From: Pinisolibacter aquiterrae
Lineage (GTDB): Bacteria; Pseudomonadota; Alphaproteobacteria; Rhizobiales; Ancalomicrobiaceae
Assembly: GCF_019160155.1 (NCBI RefSeq)
Contig: NZ_JAFNIH010000005.1
Location: 1-61,202 of the forward strand
DNA: 61,202 nucleotides
Direction of reading: 5' to 3'
Part shown: piece after piece, positions 1 to 8,327 of the stretch
Position numbering within the stretch: position 1 is the stretch's first letter
How the letters are laid out: every line of letters begins with the position of its first letter
Translations under genes and position numbers: made by a program
The notes under the pieces: generated by a model
The model's input: the letters and a program-made list of their open reading frames with translations, nothing else
Databases searched by the model: none
Told to the model about the DNA's origin: nothing

Positions 1-1
1 C

Positions 2-61
2 ATCGAGGAGAGCCTCGGCGAGACCGCCCGCTACGCCGGCACCTCGATCCTCAAGGGCTGA
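2..61 (+). CDS. 3' end of an unidentified gene (partial)
   Basis: The last 19 codons of a plus-strand gene that begins outside the window, ending ...TSILKG and TGA. A strong factor-independent terminator follows 35 bases later, which supports this as a genuine gene end. Too little protein is present to name a family. Confidence 0.5.
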   Translation: MEESLGETARYAGTSILKG

Positions 62-96
62 TCGCGCGGCGCGATCCGCGACGACGAACCTGCGAA

Positions 97-120
97 CGGC
101 GGCCCTCGGGCCGCCGTTTT
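97..120 (+). terminator. Rho-independent terminator
   Basis: A perfect 9-base inverted repeat (CGGCGGCCC / GGGCCGCCG, minimal loop) is followed directly by TTTT. It lies just after the partial plus-strand gene and before the convergent end of the SMR-family gene. Confidence 0.85.
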
Positions 121-148
121 CGCATTCGGGACATCGCTTTCCTCGCGC

Positions 149-526
149 TCACGCCTTCATCCCGACCAGGGTCACGCCGACGACGATCAGGCCGACGCCG
201 ACCATGGCCTGCCAGGAGATCGTCTCGCCGAAGAGGCCGGCGCCGGCGGTGACCGTGACGAGGATGCCGAGCGCGACGAAGGGGTAGGCCTGCGACAGGG
301 GAATGCGCGAGAGGACGAAGAGCCAGACGACGGCGCTGAGCCCGAAGCATGTGAGGCCGCCGACCACCAGCGGCGCCTTGGCGACCGCGACGGCGATGGC
401 CAGAGGCCGGCCGGTCTGGAGCGCCGCCTGGACCGCCGGGCCGGTCATACCGGACTTCAGGGCGATCTGCGAGAGCGAGGACATGGCCACGCTCAACAGC
501 ACGAACAGGATGTCGATCGATCTCAT
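149..526 (-). CDS. SMR/EamA-like small membrane transporter, ArnE/ArnF-type putative lipid-sugar flippase subunit
   Basis: A 125-residue, almost wholly hydrophobic protein with four predicted membrane helices and the N-terminal pattern of the small multidrug resistance fold (SSLSQIALKSGM). The size and late-helix pattern (PLSQAYPFVALGILVT) match EmrE/ArnE/ArnF-like proteins. In that group ArnE/F flip undecaprenyl-phosphate-aminoarabinose across the inner membrane, while EmrE exports cationic drugs. It is the last gene of a three-gene minus-strand operon behind a GT-C-like protein and a HAD-UbiA fusion. That context favours moving a polyprenyl-linked sugar over drug export. The family call is firm; the substrate is inferred. 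Confidence 0.8.
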   Translation of the reverse strand: MRSIDILFVLLSVAMSSLSQIALKSGMTGPAVQAALQTGRPLAIAVAVAKAPLVVGGLTCFGLSAVVWLFVLSRIPLSQAYPFVALGILVTVTAGAGLFGETISWQAMVGVGLIVVGVTLVGMKA

Positions 527-571
527 CGGGCTCGTCCTTCTCTCCCGCGTCGGTGGCGGCGAGGGTGATCG

Positions 572-2059
572 TCAGCCGGCGCGGTCGGCCGTCCAGCGGG
601 TGAAACCGAAATGCGAGGGCCGCAGCCCGATCCGCCCGAGGAGGCCGCCCCGGCGGGTCGAGCGGTCGGCGGTGAAGCCCGCGACCGGGGGCGCGACCGT
701 CTGCCCGTCCTGCATCTGCAGGGCATAATAGACGTCGCAGCGCTCGGGGCTCGGGGCCTTCGGCCCGTCCGCGAGCGGGATCGACACGGTGATCGCGCGC
801 GCCACCTCGGGCGCGTCGATCGCCGAGAGCGCGGCCGCGTCGGCGCAGAGGCGCCGGCCCGCGGCGTGATCGGCGAGAACGGCGGCGGCGAGCTCGGCCC
901 GCGACCGCGCCATCGCGGGGAGATCCTCCAGCGCCTGAGCGGCCCACACCAGGGTTCCGACGAGGGCGCCCGCGGCGGCGGCGGCGAGGCCGAGGTCGGC
1001 GACGCGGCGCGCGAGACCGGAGAGCGGCGCGACGGCGGCGATCAGGACGACCGCCACGAGGATCGCCGTCACGTTGTAATAGGTCGCGGGGATGCGCAGG
1101 GCGAAGCGCTGCACCAGCCAAGCGGCGGCGAGGCCGATCACGACCAGCACAACCCGGCGCGGCCAGACCGCGCACGACGGCGCCGGCGGGGTCCGGAGCG
1201 CCCACAGCGCCAGGAGCGCCGGCACCAGGACCACGGCGAAGCCGGGCAGGAAGCGGTTCGCCAGATAATAGCGCGCGAAGCCGGTCGTGTCGGTGCGGGA
1301 GAAGGTGATCGCGCCGGCACGCGCCATGCCGTCGAGCCAGACCGAGATGCGATCGTCGAAGACGAAGACGAAGAGACCCAAGAGCGTCGCGGCGAAGGTC
1401 ACGCCCATCACCGCCGGCAGGCCGAGGAGAGACACCGCCTGCGGCCGGCGCTCGAACGACAGGACGACGAGCGTGCCGGCGACGGCGAGGCAGGCGAAGA
1501 CGGCGGCGACCGGGTGGGTCAGGGCGAGGAGGCCACAGACGATGCCGATGGCGGCGGCCCGCCCCCAGGCGGCCGGATAGGTGGTGACGAAATCGCGGGT
1601 CAGGAGGACCAGCAGCACCGTCTCGAGCGTGGCGAGCACCTCCGGACGCGAGCGGGCGTCGAGCATCAGGGCGACGGTGACGACGACCGCCACGGCGGCG
1701 CGCCACGGCGCCACGCCGAGCGCGCGGGCGACGAAGGGAACCGTGAGGATGGTCGCCGCCGCCGCGAGATCGAGCGCGAGACGGACCCCGGTCCAGCCCC
1801 CGCCGAGCAGGCGCCCCCCCTCCCCGATCAGCCAGGGTTGGACGAAGCCGTGCCAATCGAGCACCCGATCGAACCCCGGCTGCATCCAGGGATTGGCGAG
1901 ACGCCCCCCCTCGGCGAACCACCAACTCGCGGGCAGGAAATAGGCGTGGTCGCTGACCAGGGCGAACGGGACCGCCCCGCGCAGGATCACGACGATCAGG
2001 GCGCCGAGGCCCGCCAGTCCGAACGGCAGCCCGGCGAAGGTACGAGGGGTCGGGTTCAT
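572..2059 (-). CDS. Polytopic membrane protein, GT-C / ArnT-like putative glycosyltransferase
   Basis: A 495-residue protein with about ten or more hydrophobic segments. An N-terminal periplasmic loop after the first helix begins with SDHAY, placed like the acidic catalytic loop of GT-C enzymes, which use polyprenyl-phosphate sugars as donors. The C-terminal 80 or so residues are soluble. It sits 13 bases downstream of the HAD-UbiA gene and 45 bases upstream of the SMR-like gene. The operon therefore could make, flip and use a lipid-linked sugar. I do not recognise a specific orthologue; an uncharacterised membrane protein without glycosyltransferase activity is possible. Confidence 0.65.
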   Translation of the reverse strand: MNPTPRTFAGLPFGLAGLGALIVVILRGAVPFALVSDHAYFLPASWWFAEGGRLANPWMQPGFDRVLDWHGFVQPWLIGEGGRLLGGGWTGVRLALDLAAAATILTVPFVARALGVAPWRAAVAVVVTVALMLDARSRPEVLATLETVLLVLLTRDFVTTYPAAWGRAAAIGIVCGLLALTHPVAAVFACLAVAGTLVVLSFERRPQAVSLLGLPAVMGVTFAATLLGLFVFVFDDRISVWLDGMARAGAITFSRTDTTGFARYYLANRFLPGFAVVLVPALLALWALRTPPAPSCAVWPRRVVLVVIGLAAAWLVQRFALRIPATYYNVTAILVAVVLIAAVAPLSGLARRVADLGLAAAAAGALVGTLVWAAQALEDLPAMARSRAELAAAVLADHAAGRRLCADAAALSAIDAPEVARAITVSIPLADGPKAPSPERCDVYYALQMQDGQTVAPPVAGFTADRSTRRGGLLGRIGLRPSHFGFTRWTADRAG

Positions 2060-2072
2060 GTCGGTTCCGGGA

Positions 2073-3527
2073 TCACCAGGGGATGGAGGCCAAGCCGAGG
2101 ATCAGGGTGACGAGACCGAAGGCGAGCAGGCTGTTCCTGTCGCGAACGGCGAAGAGAACCGGGTCGTCGTCGACGTAGCGGCGTTGCGCCATGATGATCA
2201 TCCGTCCAATCCAGTACATCAGGATCGGACAGGCGAGCCAGAGCAGCTTCGGATGCACGTAGAGCCGTCCGACGGCGTCGGAGGCGATGTAGAGGGCGAA
2301 GACCGTGACGGCGTTGAAGCCGGAGGCGGCGGCGAGCGCGGCGACCACGCCGAGATCCGACTTGCGATAGTTGCGATTGGTCGGATCGGGGAGATCGCCG
2401 TCGATGCGCGCGGCCAGTTCCACGTATCGCTTGATGAGCGCGAGCGAGGTGAAGATGAACATGGAGAAGCCGAGCAGCCACTCCGAGACGGGCGCGCCGA
2501 TCGCCGCCGCGCCGCCGACCACCCGCAGGGTGTAGAGCGCGGCGAGGGCGACGACGTCCACCAGCATCTTGCGCTTCAGGTCGAAGGTATAGGCGGTCGT
2601 CAGGGCGAGATAGGTGACCAGCGTCGCGGCGAACCAGGGCGACAGCCAGAGGGCGAGCGCCAGCGCCGCCGCCATCAGGCCGCCGGCGACCGGGATCGAG
2701 GCGATGATCGGCACCGTCCCCGCCGCCAGGGGGCGCTTGCGCTTGGTCGGGTGTTTGCGGTCGGCCTCGATGTCGACGAGGTCGTTGACGACGTAGATCG
2801 CCGAGGCGGCGAGCGAGAAGGCGACGAAGGCGACGAGGCTCGCCCCGAGGGCGGCGAGATCGAAGGTGTGCGAGACCATCATCGCCACGAAGACGAGGGT
2901 GTTCTTGGCCCATTGATGCGGGCGCAGGAGTTTGATCCAGGCGGCGAGCCGGTCGGTCCGGGGCTCGAGGACGCGCATCTCGACGCCGAGCGAGGGTAGG
3001 CGCCGGCGCACCGAGGCGGGCGGGCTCACGGCGATGCCGCGACGGCTCACCGCCCAGACCGGCAGATCGGGCCGGTCGTTCCCGACATAGTCGAAGCCCT
3101 TCTCGCCGAAGGCCTCGACGAGACGGCGCGCCTTGGCCTCTCCGGAGAGGTTCACCGTGTCGTCGGAGGCGAACCAGCCGTCGGCGCCGATATGGGCGGC
3201 GATCGCCGCGACGTAGCGTTGGTTGCTGGCGGAGGCGACGTGGATCGGGCGCCCCTGCCGGCGGGCCTCCTCGACGATCGCCAGCACGTCCTCGTCATAG
3301 GGTTGGCGGGTCTCGTCGAGCGGCGTCTCGGCGGCGATCCCGGCCTTGAGCGCCGCCTTGCCGCGCGCGAGCAGCCCCGGCAGGGCGAAGAGGCGCAGAG
3401 GTTTCGCGCCCACCCAGGCGAAGGCCGATTCCACCAGGAGATCGGAACGTACCAGCGTACCATCCAGATCGACGACGAGGGGAATCCCCGCGTCGGCGAA
3501 GGAAGCTGCGGGAGGATCGATGGTCAT
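2073..3527 (-). CDS. HAD phosphatase-UbiA prenyltransferase fusion, decaprenyl-phosphate phosphoribosyltransferase-like
   Basis: A 484-residue two-domain protein. Residues 1 to about 200 are a HAD domain with the nucleophile motif DLDGT (D20/D22) and a late acidic motif GNDRPD. The remainder is a UbiA domain with about eight helices and the motif NDLVDIEADRKHPTKRKRP, which closely resembles the mycobacterial DPPR synthase Rv3806c. A second acidic motif follows near FDLKRKMLVD. The family transfers phosphoribose from PRPP to a polyprenyl phosphate. A fused phosphatase could then remove the 5-phosphate, a step done by a separate enzyme in mycobacteria. The start at MTIDPP is preferred; an upstream in-frame start would add a non-homologous Arg-rich tail. 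No DprE1/DprE2 epimerase lies nearby. Confidence 0.85.
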   Translation of the reverse strand: MTIDPPAASFADAGIPLVVDLDGTLVRSDLLVESAFAWVGAKPLRLFALPGLLARGKAALKAGIAAETPLDETRQPYDEDVLAIVEEARRQGRPIHVASASNQRYVAAIAAHIGADGWFASDDTVNLSGEAKARRLVEAFGEKGFDYVGNDRPDLPVWAVSRRGIAVSPPASVRRRLPSLGVEMRVLEPRTDRLAAWIKLLRPHQWAKNTLVFVAMMVSHTFDLAALGASLVAFVAFSLAASAIYVVNDLVDIEADRKHPTKRKRPLAAGTVPIIASIPVAGGLMAAALALALWLSPWFAATLVTYLALTTAYTFDLKRKMLVDVVALAALYTLRVVGGAAAIGAPVSEWLLGFSMFIFTSLALIKRYVELAARIDGDLPDPTNRNYRKSDLGVVAALAAASGFNAVTVFALYIASDAVGRLYVHPKLLWLACPILMYWIGRMIIMAQRRYVDDDPVLFAVRDRNSLLAFGLVTLILGLASIPW

Positions 3528-3707
3528 CTGTCCTTCACTCCGACTGCACCCGGTCCCTCCGAAGCGTCTGCTGCGGACGGCCATCGAGACGGGAGATACA
3601 ATCAGGGATGGATGCTGACATTTCGTTGCCGGCCGGCGGAAATCGCCGGCATGGTGACGATTTCCTATAGCGCCGCCCGAACGGCCGGAGACGGCGGCCG
3701 GCGCGCT

Positions 3708-3799
3708 TCAGAGCGGCGCCGTCTCGTTCCAGAGGCCGGCCAAGGCCGGCCGCGCCTCAGAGTGGCGCCGTCTCGCTCCAGAGCCCGGTCAGGGCTGGC
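3708..3799 (-). repeat. Imperfect tandem duplication of the 3' end of the ABC ATPase gene
   Basis: Two copies of a 43-base segment lie 49 bases apart (3708-3750 and 3757-3799) with six mismatches. Read on the minus strand, the outer copy encodes PALAGLWNETAPL-stop, while the gene ends PALTGLWSETAPL-stop. Four of the six differences are synonymous. Similarity also continues several bases past each stop. The outer copy is a non-coding remnant. Confidence 0.85.
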
Positions 3800-4482
3800 A
3801 GGGCCGCCAGATCGGCGACCTTCGCCCAGATTCCGGCGGGATCGGCGATCGGCGTCGAGGGGATCCGCGCGACGATCCGGGCGGGTGAGCCGGAGAGAAC
3901 CGCGATGCGGTCGGCGAGACGGACGGCTTCCGAGGGATCGTGCGTGACGAAGAGCGCGGAAACGCCGGATTCCTCGACGAGATCGCGCAGGAGGCCCTGC
4001 AAGGCACGCCGACGGGCCGGGTCGAGCGCGGCGAAGGGCTCGTCGAGCAGGACGAGATCAGGCGCGGTCACGAAGGCTCGGGCGATCGCCACCCGCGCCT
4101 GCATGCCGCCGGAGAGTTGCGCCGGGCGCTTGTCGAGATCCTCGCGGCGAAAGCCGAGGCGGCCAAGCCATCGGCGCGCCACGTCTCGGGCCTCGGCGCG
4201 GGAGCGACCATCGGCCTCGAGCGGCAGGGCGGCATTGTCGACGGCGCTCTCCCAGGGCAGGAGACGCGGTTCCTGGAACACCATGGCGGTGCGCCAACCG
4301 GCATTGGTGACCCGGCCCCGGGTCGGCTGCGCCAGACCGGCGGCGAGCCGCAGCATGGTCGTCTTGCCGGCGCCGGAGGGGCCGAGCAGGACGACGAGTT
4401 CGCCGCGGCCGATGGTGAGATCGACGCGGGTCAGGATCGGTCCGGCATCGACCGCGTAGGAGACGTCCACGAAGGCGAGCAT
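3757..4482 (-). CDS. ABC transporter ATP-binding protein, NitT/TauT (SsuB/TauB-like) family
   Basis: A 241-residue ATPase with Walker A GPSGAGKTT (residues 34-42), Q-loop MVFQEPRLLPW, signature LSGGMQ, Walker B LVLLDEP and switch histidine VTHDPSEA. The PRLLPW after the Q-loop is typical of nitrate/sulfonate/taurine importers. Its start codon overlaps the stop codon of the permease gene by one base, so the two are translationally coupled. It powers the permease and binding protein upstream. The block also carries YqeB-like, ModE and DUF2478 genes, so the cargo may be linked to molybdenum enzymes. The 3' end has been duplicated just downstream. Confidence 0.93.
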   Translation of the reverse strand: MLAFVDVSYAVDAGPILTRVDLTIGRGELVVLLGPSGAGKTTMLRLAAGLAQPTRGRVTNAGWRTAMVFQEPRLLPWESAVDNAALPLEADGRSRAEARDVARRWLGRLGFRREDLDKRPAQLSGGMQARVAIARAFVTAPDLVLLDEPFAALDPARRRALQGLLRDLVEESGVSALFVTHDPSEAVRLADRIAVLSGSPARIVARIPSTPIADPAGIWAKVADLAALPALTGLWSETAPL

Positions 4483-5321
4483 CAGATCTCCTCTCGGATC
4501 GCGCCGATGCCGACGCAGGTCGGGGCGGGAGCGGGCCTCGCCGAGGCCGAGGCCGAGACCGTCTCGCGATGGCCGGCGATCCAGCGCCGCAAGGGGCCGA
4601 GGAGGAGGCCGTCGGAGACCAGCAGGAAGACGACGACGAGGACGATCCAGGCCATCGCCTCGGCGAGGTCGAGATGGGCGCGGGCGGTGGCGAAGGCGCC
4701 GCCGATGCCGCTGCCGTCGCCGAGGACCTCCGCCGTCAGCGCCACCTTCCAGGAGATGGCGAAGGCGGTGGAGAGGGCGGGGGCGACGTGGACCGCGAGT
4801 TCCGGCAGCAGCAGCCGGAAGAAACGGGCGTGCGGCGGCAGCCGGAACACCGCCGCCATGTCCCTCAAGCCGGGATCGCGGGCGCGCATGCCCTGGAGCG
4901 TCGCGGCGAAGACGATCGGGAAGGCGGTGATCGTCACGGTGAAGAGCGGCGCCAGGAGGCCGGTGCCGAACCAGAGGAAGGCGAGCACGATCCAGGCGAC
5001 CGGCGGCACCCCGAGAACCGCCGTGACCGGCGCCGCCAGGAGGCCGCCGACCGGCCGCGCCGCGCCCCCGGCGAGCCCGAGGGCGAAGCCGAGCGTCGCG
5101 CCGAGACCGGCCCCGCCGAGGGCATGGACCAGCGTCACGCCGAGGGCACCGGCGGCCGAGCCGTCGGCGACGACGCGCAGGACCGCCGCTCCTGTGTCGG
5201 CGAGCGAGGGCAGCACGAAGGGGCCGGAGCGGGCGTGGACCAACGCCCAACCGGCGGCGAGGAGGCCGAGGCCGAGGGCCGGCCAGACCGCGTCGAGGAG
5301 GGAGCGACGACGTCCCGCCAT
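4482..5321 (-). CDS. ABC transporter permease, NitT/TauT (SsuC-like) family
   Basis: A 279-residue membrane protein with about six helices and the BPD_transp_1 region near residues 90-260. The EAA-type loop reads RMRARDPGLRDMAAVFRLPPHARFFRLLLPELA, where the permease docks on the ATPase. The C-terminal part resembles SsuC/TauC. The start codon lies just after the binding-protein stop (3-base gap), and the stop overlaps the ATPase start. It forms the membrane channel of the importer. Confidence 0.92.
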   Translation of the reverse strand: MAGRRRSLLDAVWPALGLGLLAAGWALVHARSGPFVLPSLADTGAAVLRVVADGSAAGALGVTLVHALGGAGLGATLGFALGLAGGAARPVGGLLAAPVTAVLGVPPVAWIVLAFLWFGTGLLAPLFTVTITAFPIVFAATLQGMRARDPGLRDMAAVFRLPPHARFFRLLLPELAVHVAPALSTAFAISWKVALTAEVLGDGSGIGGAFATARAHLDLAEAMAWIVLVVVFLLVSDGLLLGPLRRWIAGHRETVSASASARPAPAPTCVGIGAIREEI

Positions 5322-5324
5322 GGC

Positions 5325-6305
5325 TCACAGATCCAGATAGTAGTCGTCGGGCGGCAGCTTGCCGCCGACCGCCTCGGGTTCGAGATCGAGCAGGGCGGAA
5401 TAGAAGGCGATCAGCTCCTCCTTCGCCGCGCGCGCCGAGACCACGTCGATCTTCAGATGCGGAAAGGCCTTCTCGAAGATCGGCGCCCGCATCTGCATGG
5501 TGCGTTCGGCGAGCTTGGCGGCGGCGGGCGGATCGGCGAGGACGCGGTCCTTGGCCGGCACCAGACCGGCGCGGAGCGCGGCGAGAAGCTCGGGGCTCTC
5601 GTCGATCAGGCTCTGATGGAGGGCGATGCCGGCCATGGGGATGCGGGCATGGCCTTGGTGCCGGCCCCAGACCTCGTTGAGATCGAAGGCGCGGCGGAGC
5701 GCCCGGCCCTGGCTTCCCGCCATCAGGATCGCGGCGGTCGCAGGCGGCTCGGAGAGGATCGCCGTCTCGGCCTTTCCGGCGGCGAGCATCTGCGCCGCCT
5801 CCATCGGCGTCTGGACGTAGGAGAGGACGAGATCCTTGTCCGGATCCATGCCCTCCATCTTCGCGATGGCGCGGAAGGTGAGATCGGGCATGTCGTGTCT
5901 GAAGAAGCCGAGAATCGGCTTGCCGGCGAGATCGGTGAAGGAGCGGATCGTCTCGTCCGCCGTGACCACCGAGAGATGGCCCATGCCGACCAGACAGAGC
6001 AGCTTCAAGGGCATGCCGCGCGCGACGAGATTGGCGGGGACGTGGCTCGGGGTGGTGAAGAGCTTCACCCGGCCGGAGACGATGCCGGCGCGCAGATCGT
6101 CGGTGGTCCGCCACAGCCGGTGGGTCACCCCGGGCGCGACCGCCGAGAGGCCGCCGTTCTCGATCAGATCGACCAGCACCACCGAGGATCCGTTGGGCGC
6201 GAGCAGCACCTCGAGGCCGGTGGCCGGCGCGGCGAAGGCGGGTTTCGGCAGGGCCACGGCGGCGGCGGCGGCGAGGAAGGATCGGCGATCGAGAAACGGG
6301 GTCAT
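5325..6305 (-). CDS. ABC transporter substrate-binding protein, NMT1/THI5-like (NitT/TauT family), Tat-type signal
   Basis: A 326-residue periplasmic binding protein. The first 25 residues carry DRRSFLAAAAAVALPKPAFA, with a twin arginine, a hydrophobic stretch and an AFA cleavage site, so a Tat signal is likely. The mature part follows the NMT1/SsuA-like pattern. The start codon overlaps the stop of the upstream YqeB-like gene (ATGA), which ties this importer to a molybdenum-hydroxylase accessory factor. Candidate ligands are an oxyanion or an organic substrate of a Mo-hydroxylase; the sequence does not decide. A longer in-frame upstream extension is rejected because it would run through the YqeB gene. 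Confidence 0.88.
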   Translation of the reverse strand: MTPFLDRRSFLAAAAAVALPKPAFAAPATGLEVLLAPNGSSVVLVDLIENGGLSAVAPGVTHRLWRTTDDLRAGIVSGRVKLFTTPSHVPANLVARGMPLKLLCLVGMGHLSVVTADETIRSFTDLAGKPILGFFRHDMPDLTFRAIAKMEGMDPDKDLVLSYVQTPMEAAQMLAAGKAETAILSEPPATAAILMAGSQGRALRRAFDLNEVWGRHQGHARIPMAGIALHQSLIDESPELLAALRAGLVPAKDRVLADPPAAAKLAERTMQMRAPIFEKAFPHLKIDVVSARAAKEELIAFYSALLDLEPEAVGGKLPPDDYYLDL

Positions 6306-7189
6306 CGCGGGCTCCTGTTCGGGAAGGGCGTGGTGAGGGAAAGGGCGTGATCGCGGGCCGATCGAGCGAGCCGGTCGGCGGCGCGGACGACCGCCTCGGC
6401 GATGGCGCGGCCGCGCTCGTCGATGCCGGTCCAGGCGACGCGCCAGCGGCCGCGCGGATCGATCTCGATCAGTTTCGCCCCGGCCGGCACCTCGGTGCCG
6501 TCGCGGACGAGGCCGCGCAGGATCCCGTCCAGCGGGGCGGCGACCGTGGTTCGATCGAGCCGGCCGATCGGCTGCCCCCGGAAGACCCGGGCGCCGACGG
6601 GAAAGGCGGTGCGCCAGACGCCGGCGTCGCCGGCGCGGACGAAACGGTCCTCGCCGTGACCGCCGAGCGGCGGCGGCGAACCGTCCGGCGCCTCGGTCGA
6701 CCCACGCGTCACGAGGAGACCGGCGCGGTCGGGCCGGGTCTCGATCGCCACGTCGCAATCGAGGTCGGCGGTGAAACCGGGGCCGAGGCCGATCGAGGCG
6801 ATCGCGAAGGGGCGGAGATCGGGGGTGACCGCGTATTTCTGGAGACGCGCGTCGACCAGGAGATCGAACCGGCCGAGCGGCATCAGATCGATCAGGCCGA
6901 GGCGGGTGACGGCCACGCGCTCCGGCGCGGCGCTCGCCTCGAGCACGGCGAGAAGCCCCTCGGCGGCGGCGGCGCCGATCCCCTCGAGCACCGTCTCGTC
7001 GCCCCAGAGCGCATCGTGGAAGGCCATGCCGCGCCGCAACACCGGCGGCAGCGGGTCGTGGGCGAGGACGACGCCCCGGCCGGCGCGCCGGAGATGGACC
7101 GCCACCGCCGAGGCGATCTCGTTCGTCCCGAGGACGACGGCGAGGCGCGGCCGGAAGGCGACGGAAGCCCTGGAGTGAGACAGCTGCAT
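6302..7189 (-). CDS. YqeB/EF2563-like molybdenum-hydroxylase accessory protein
   Basis: A 295-residue protein with an N-terminal Rossmann-like glycine pattern (VVLGTNEIASAVAVHLRRAG) and the family segment LMPLGRFDLLVDARLQK. This pattern fits the YqeB/EF2563 family, associated with selenium-dependent or other molybdenum hydroxylases and related to XdhC-type factors. Such proteins are thought to help mature or sulfurate the cofactor; the exact reaction is unsettled. The Met at 7189 is preferred over an upstream in-frame start that would cross a palindromic operator-like site. The gene is translationally coupled to the downstream ABC binding protein. No Mo-hydroxylase structural gene is in the window. 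Confidence 0.8.
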   Translation of the reverse strand: MQLSHSRASVAFRPRLAVVLGTNEIASAVAVHLRRAGRGVVLAHDPLPPVLRRGMAFHDALWGDETVLEGIGAAAAEGLLAVLEASAAPERVAVTRLGLIDLMPLGRFDLLVDARLQKYAVTPDLRPFAIASIGLGPGFTADLDCDVAIETRPDRAGLLVTRGSTEAPDGSPPPLGGHGEDRFVRAGDAGVWRTAFPVGARVFRGQPIGRLDRTTVAAPLDGILRGLVRDGTEVPAGAKLIEIDPRGRWRVAWTGIDERGRAIAEAVVRAADRLARSARDHALSLTTPFPNRSPR

Positions 7190-7205
7190 GACCGGCCTCG
7201 TTTCA

Positions 7206-7220
7206 TGTAATTGAATTACA
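7206..7220. promoter_or_regulatory. Palindromic operator candidate TGTAATTGAATTACA
   Basis: A perfect 7-1-7 palindrome, AT-rich in GC-rich surroundings, 16 bases upstream of the YqeB-like start codon. It does not match the E. coli ModE box that I know. The position suits a repressor of the YqeB-ABC operon. Confidence 0.55.
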
Positions 7221-7453
7221 CGACGAGTCGAAAAGCAATGGCCATACCAACCGAGTCGGAGCATCATGGCGGCCGGAGGCGTCCATCATCCGATCGATGA
7301 TATCGCGGAAAACTGCCGAATTTCGATCGATCCGGACCGAGGGCCGGCCGGCGATGGCGACTGTCGGGAATCCGACATCGTCATGTAGGTAATCGAAACG
7401 ACGATCGGGAGACGCAGATGACCGACAGCGATCTCGCGCGGTGGCGCGGCGGC

Positions 7454-8248
7454 TCAGTCGACGGCGAGGATGACGTGATCGGCCTCGAAGGTGGCGATCG
7501 CCTCGCCGCCCTCGACGATGCCGAGGTCCTCGATCTCGCGGCGCGACTGCACGGCGACGAGGGTCTTGCCCTCGCCGACGTCGATCGACACCTCGCTGTT
7601 GAGTTCGGCGTCGGTGCGCGAGCGCACCCGCCCGACGAAGCGATTGCGGCGGATGCGCGCGCCGGCCGCGGCATCGACGAGGCGGACGAAGGAGGCCTTG
7701 ACCAGCGCCAGCACGCGCCGGCCGGGGACGAGGCCGAGATCCTCGACCGAGGCGTTGGTGACGATCGCATGGATCATCGACTGTTCGGAGAGGCGCAGCG
7801 TCACCTCGACGTCGACGGGCCAGCGGCGGACCGCCACGACCTCGGTATGGAAGACGTTGCGGGCGGAGATCTTGCGGCCGGCCGTCCAGGAGAGGGCCGC
7901 CTCGAGCCCCTCGCTGCCGTCCTCGACGATCGCCGTGGAGATGCGCGCGAGGCGTTCCTCGAGCCGCTCGAAGGCGGCGATCAGGCGGCGCCCCTCGTCG
8001 GTTATCTCGGCGCTGCCGCCGACGCGGCCGCCGGCCCGGGTGACGAAGGCGGGGTTCGGCAGGAGATTGTTGACCGCGTCGACGGCCTCCCACACGGTCT
8101 TGTAGGAGATGCCGGTGGCGCGGGCGGCGGCGGTGATCGAGCCGTGCTCGGCCACGGCCTCGAGCAGGCGCACCCGGTCGCGACCGACCAGGAGGCGCCC
8201 CTCGCTCGACCGCAGGGCCAGGAAGGCGTCGATCTTTCCATCGGTCAT
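7454..8248 (-). CDS. modE: ModE-type molybdate-responsive transcriptional regulator
   Basis: A 264-residue regulator. Residues about 20-110 form a LysR-like winged helix (LLEAVAEHGSITAAARATGISYKTVWEAVDAVNN). Two tandem TOBE/Mop domains follow (SARNVFHTEVVAVRRW... and RRNRFVGRVRSR...), which bind molybdate or tungstate. The length equals E. coli ModE (262 residues). The start at MTDGKIDAF matches the family N-terminus; the longer frame adds an unrelated 42-residue tail. It lies upstream of the YqeB-ABC operon on the same strand and is divergent from a DUF2478 gene, a partner often found with molybdenum genes. It probably controls both directions. Confidence 0.93.
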   Translation of the reverse strand: MTDGKIDAFLALRSSEGRLLVGRDRVRLLEAVAEHGSITAAARATGISYKTVWEAVDAVNNLLPNPAFVTRAGGRVGGSAEITDEGRRLIAAFERLEERLARISTAIVEDGSEGLEAALSWTAGRKISARNVFHTEVVAVRRWPVDVEVTLRLSEQSMIHAIVTNASVEDLGLVPGRRVLALVKASFVRLVDAAAGARIRRNRFVGRVRSRTDAELNSEVSIDVGEGKTLVAVQSRREIEDLGIVEGGEAIATFEADHVILAVD

Positions 8249-8327
8249 GAGGGGCAATCCAAGGGCTCGAACGGGGGGAAGGTACGCGCTCCCGTCGCGC
8301 CGGCAAAGAGGTTCCGCGCGGATGGGT

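Noticed and set aside
611-2110. Long plus-strand frame opposite the GT-C-like gene
   Set aside because: Low-complexity Arg/Glu/Gly-rich translation; the minus strand encodes a coherent membrane protein.
4482-6114. A 785-codon minus-strand frame joining the ABC ATPase to upstream sequence as a fusion
   Set aside because: Upstream of MLAFVDV it is the wrong frame of the permease and binding-protein genes. Coupled stop/start overlaps show separate proteins.
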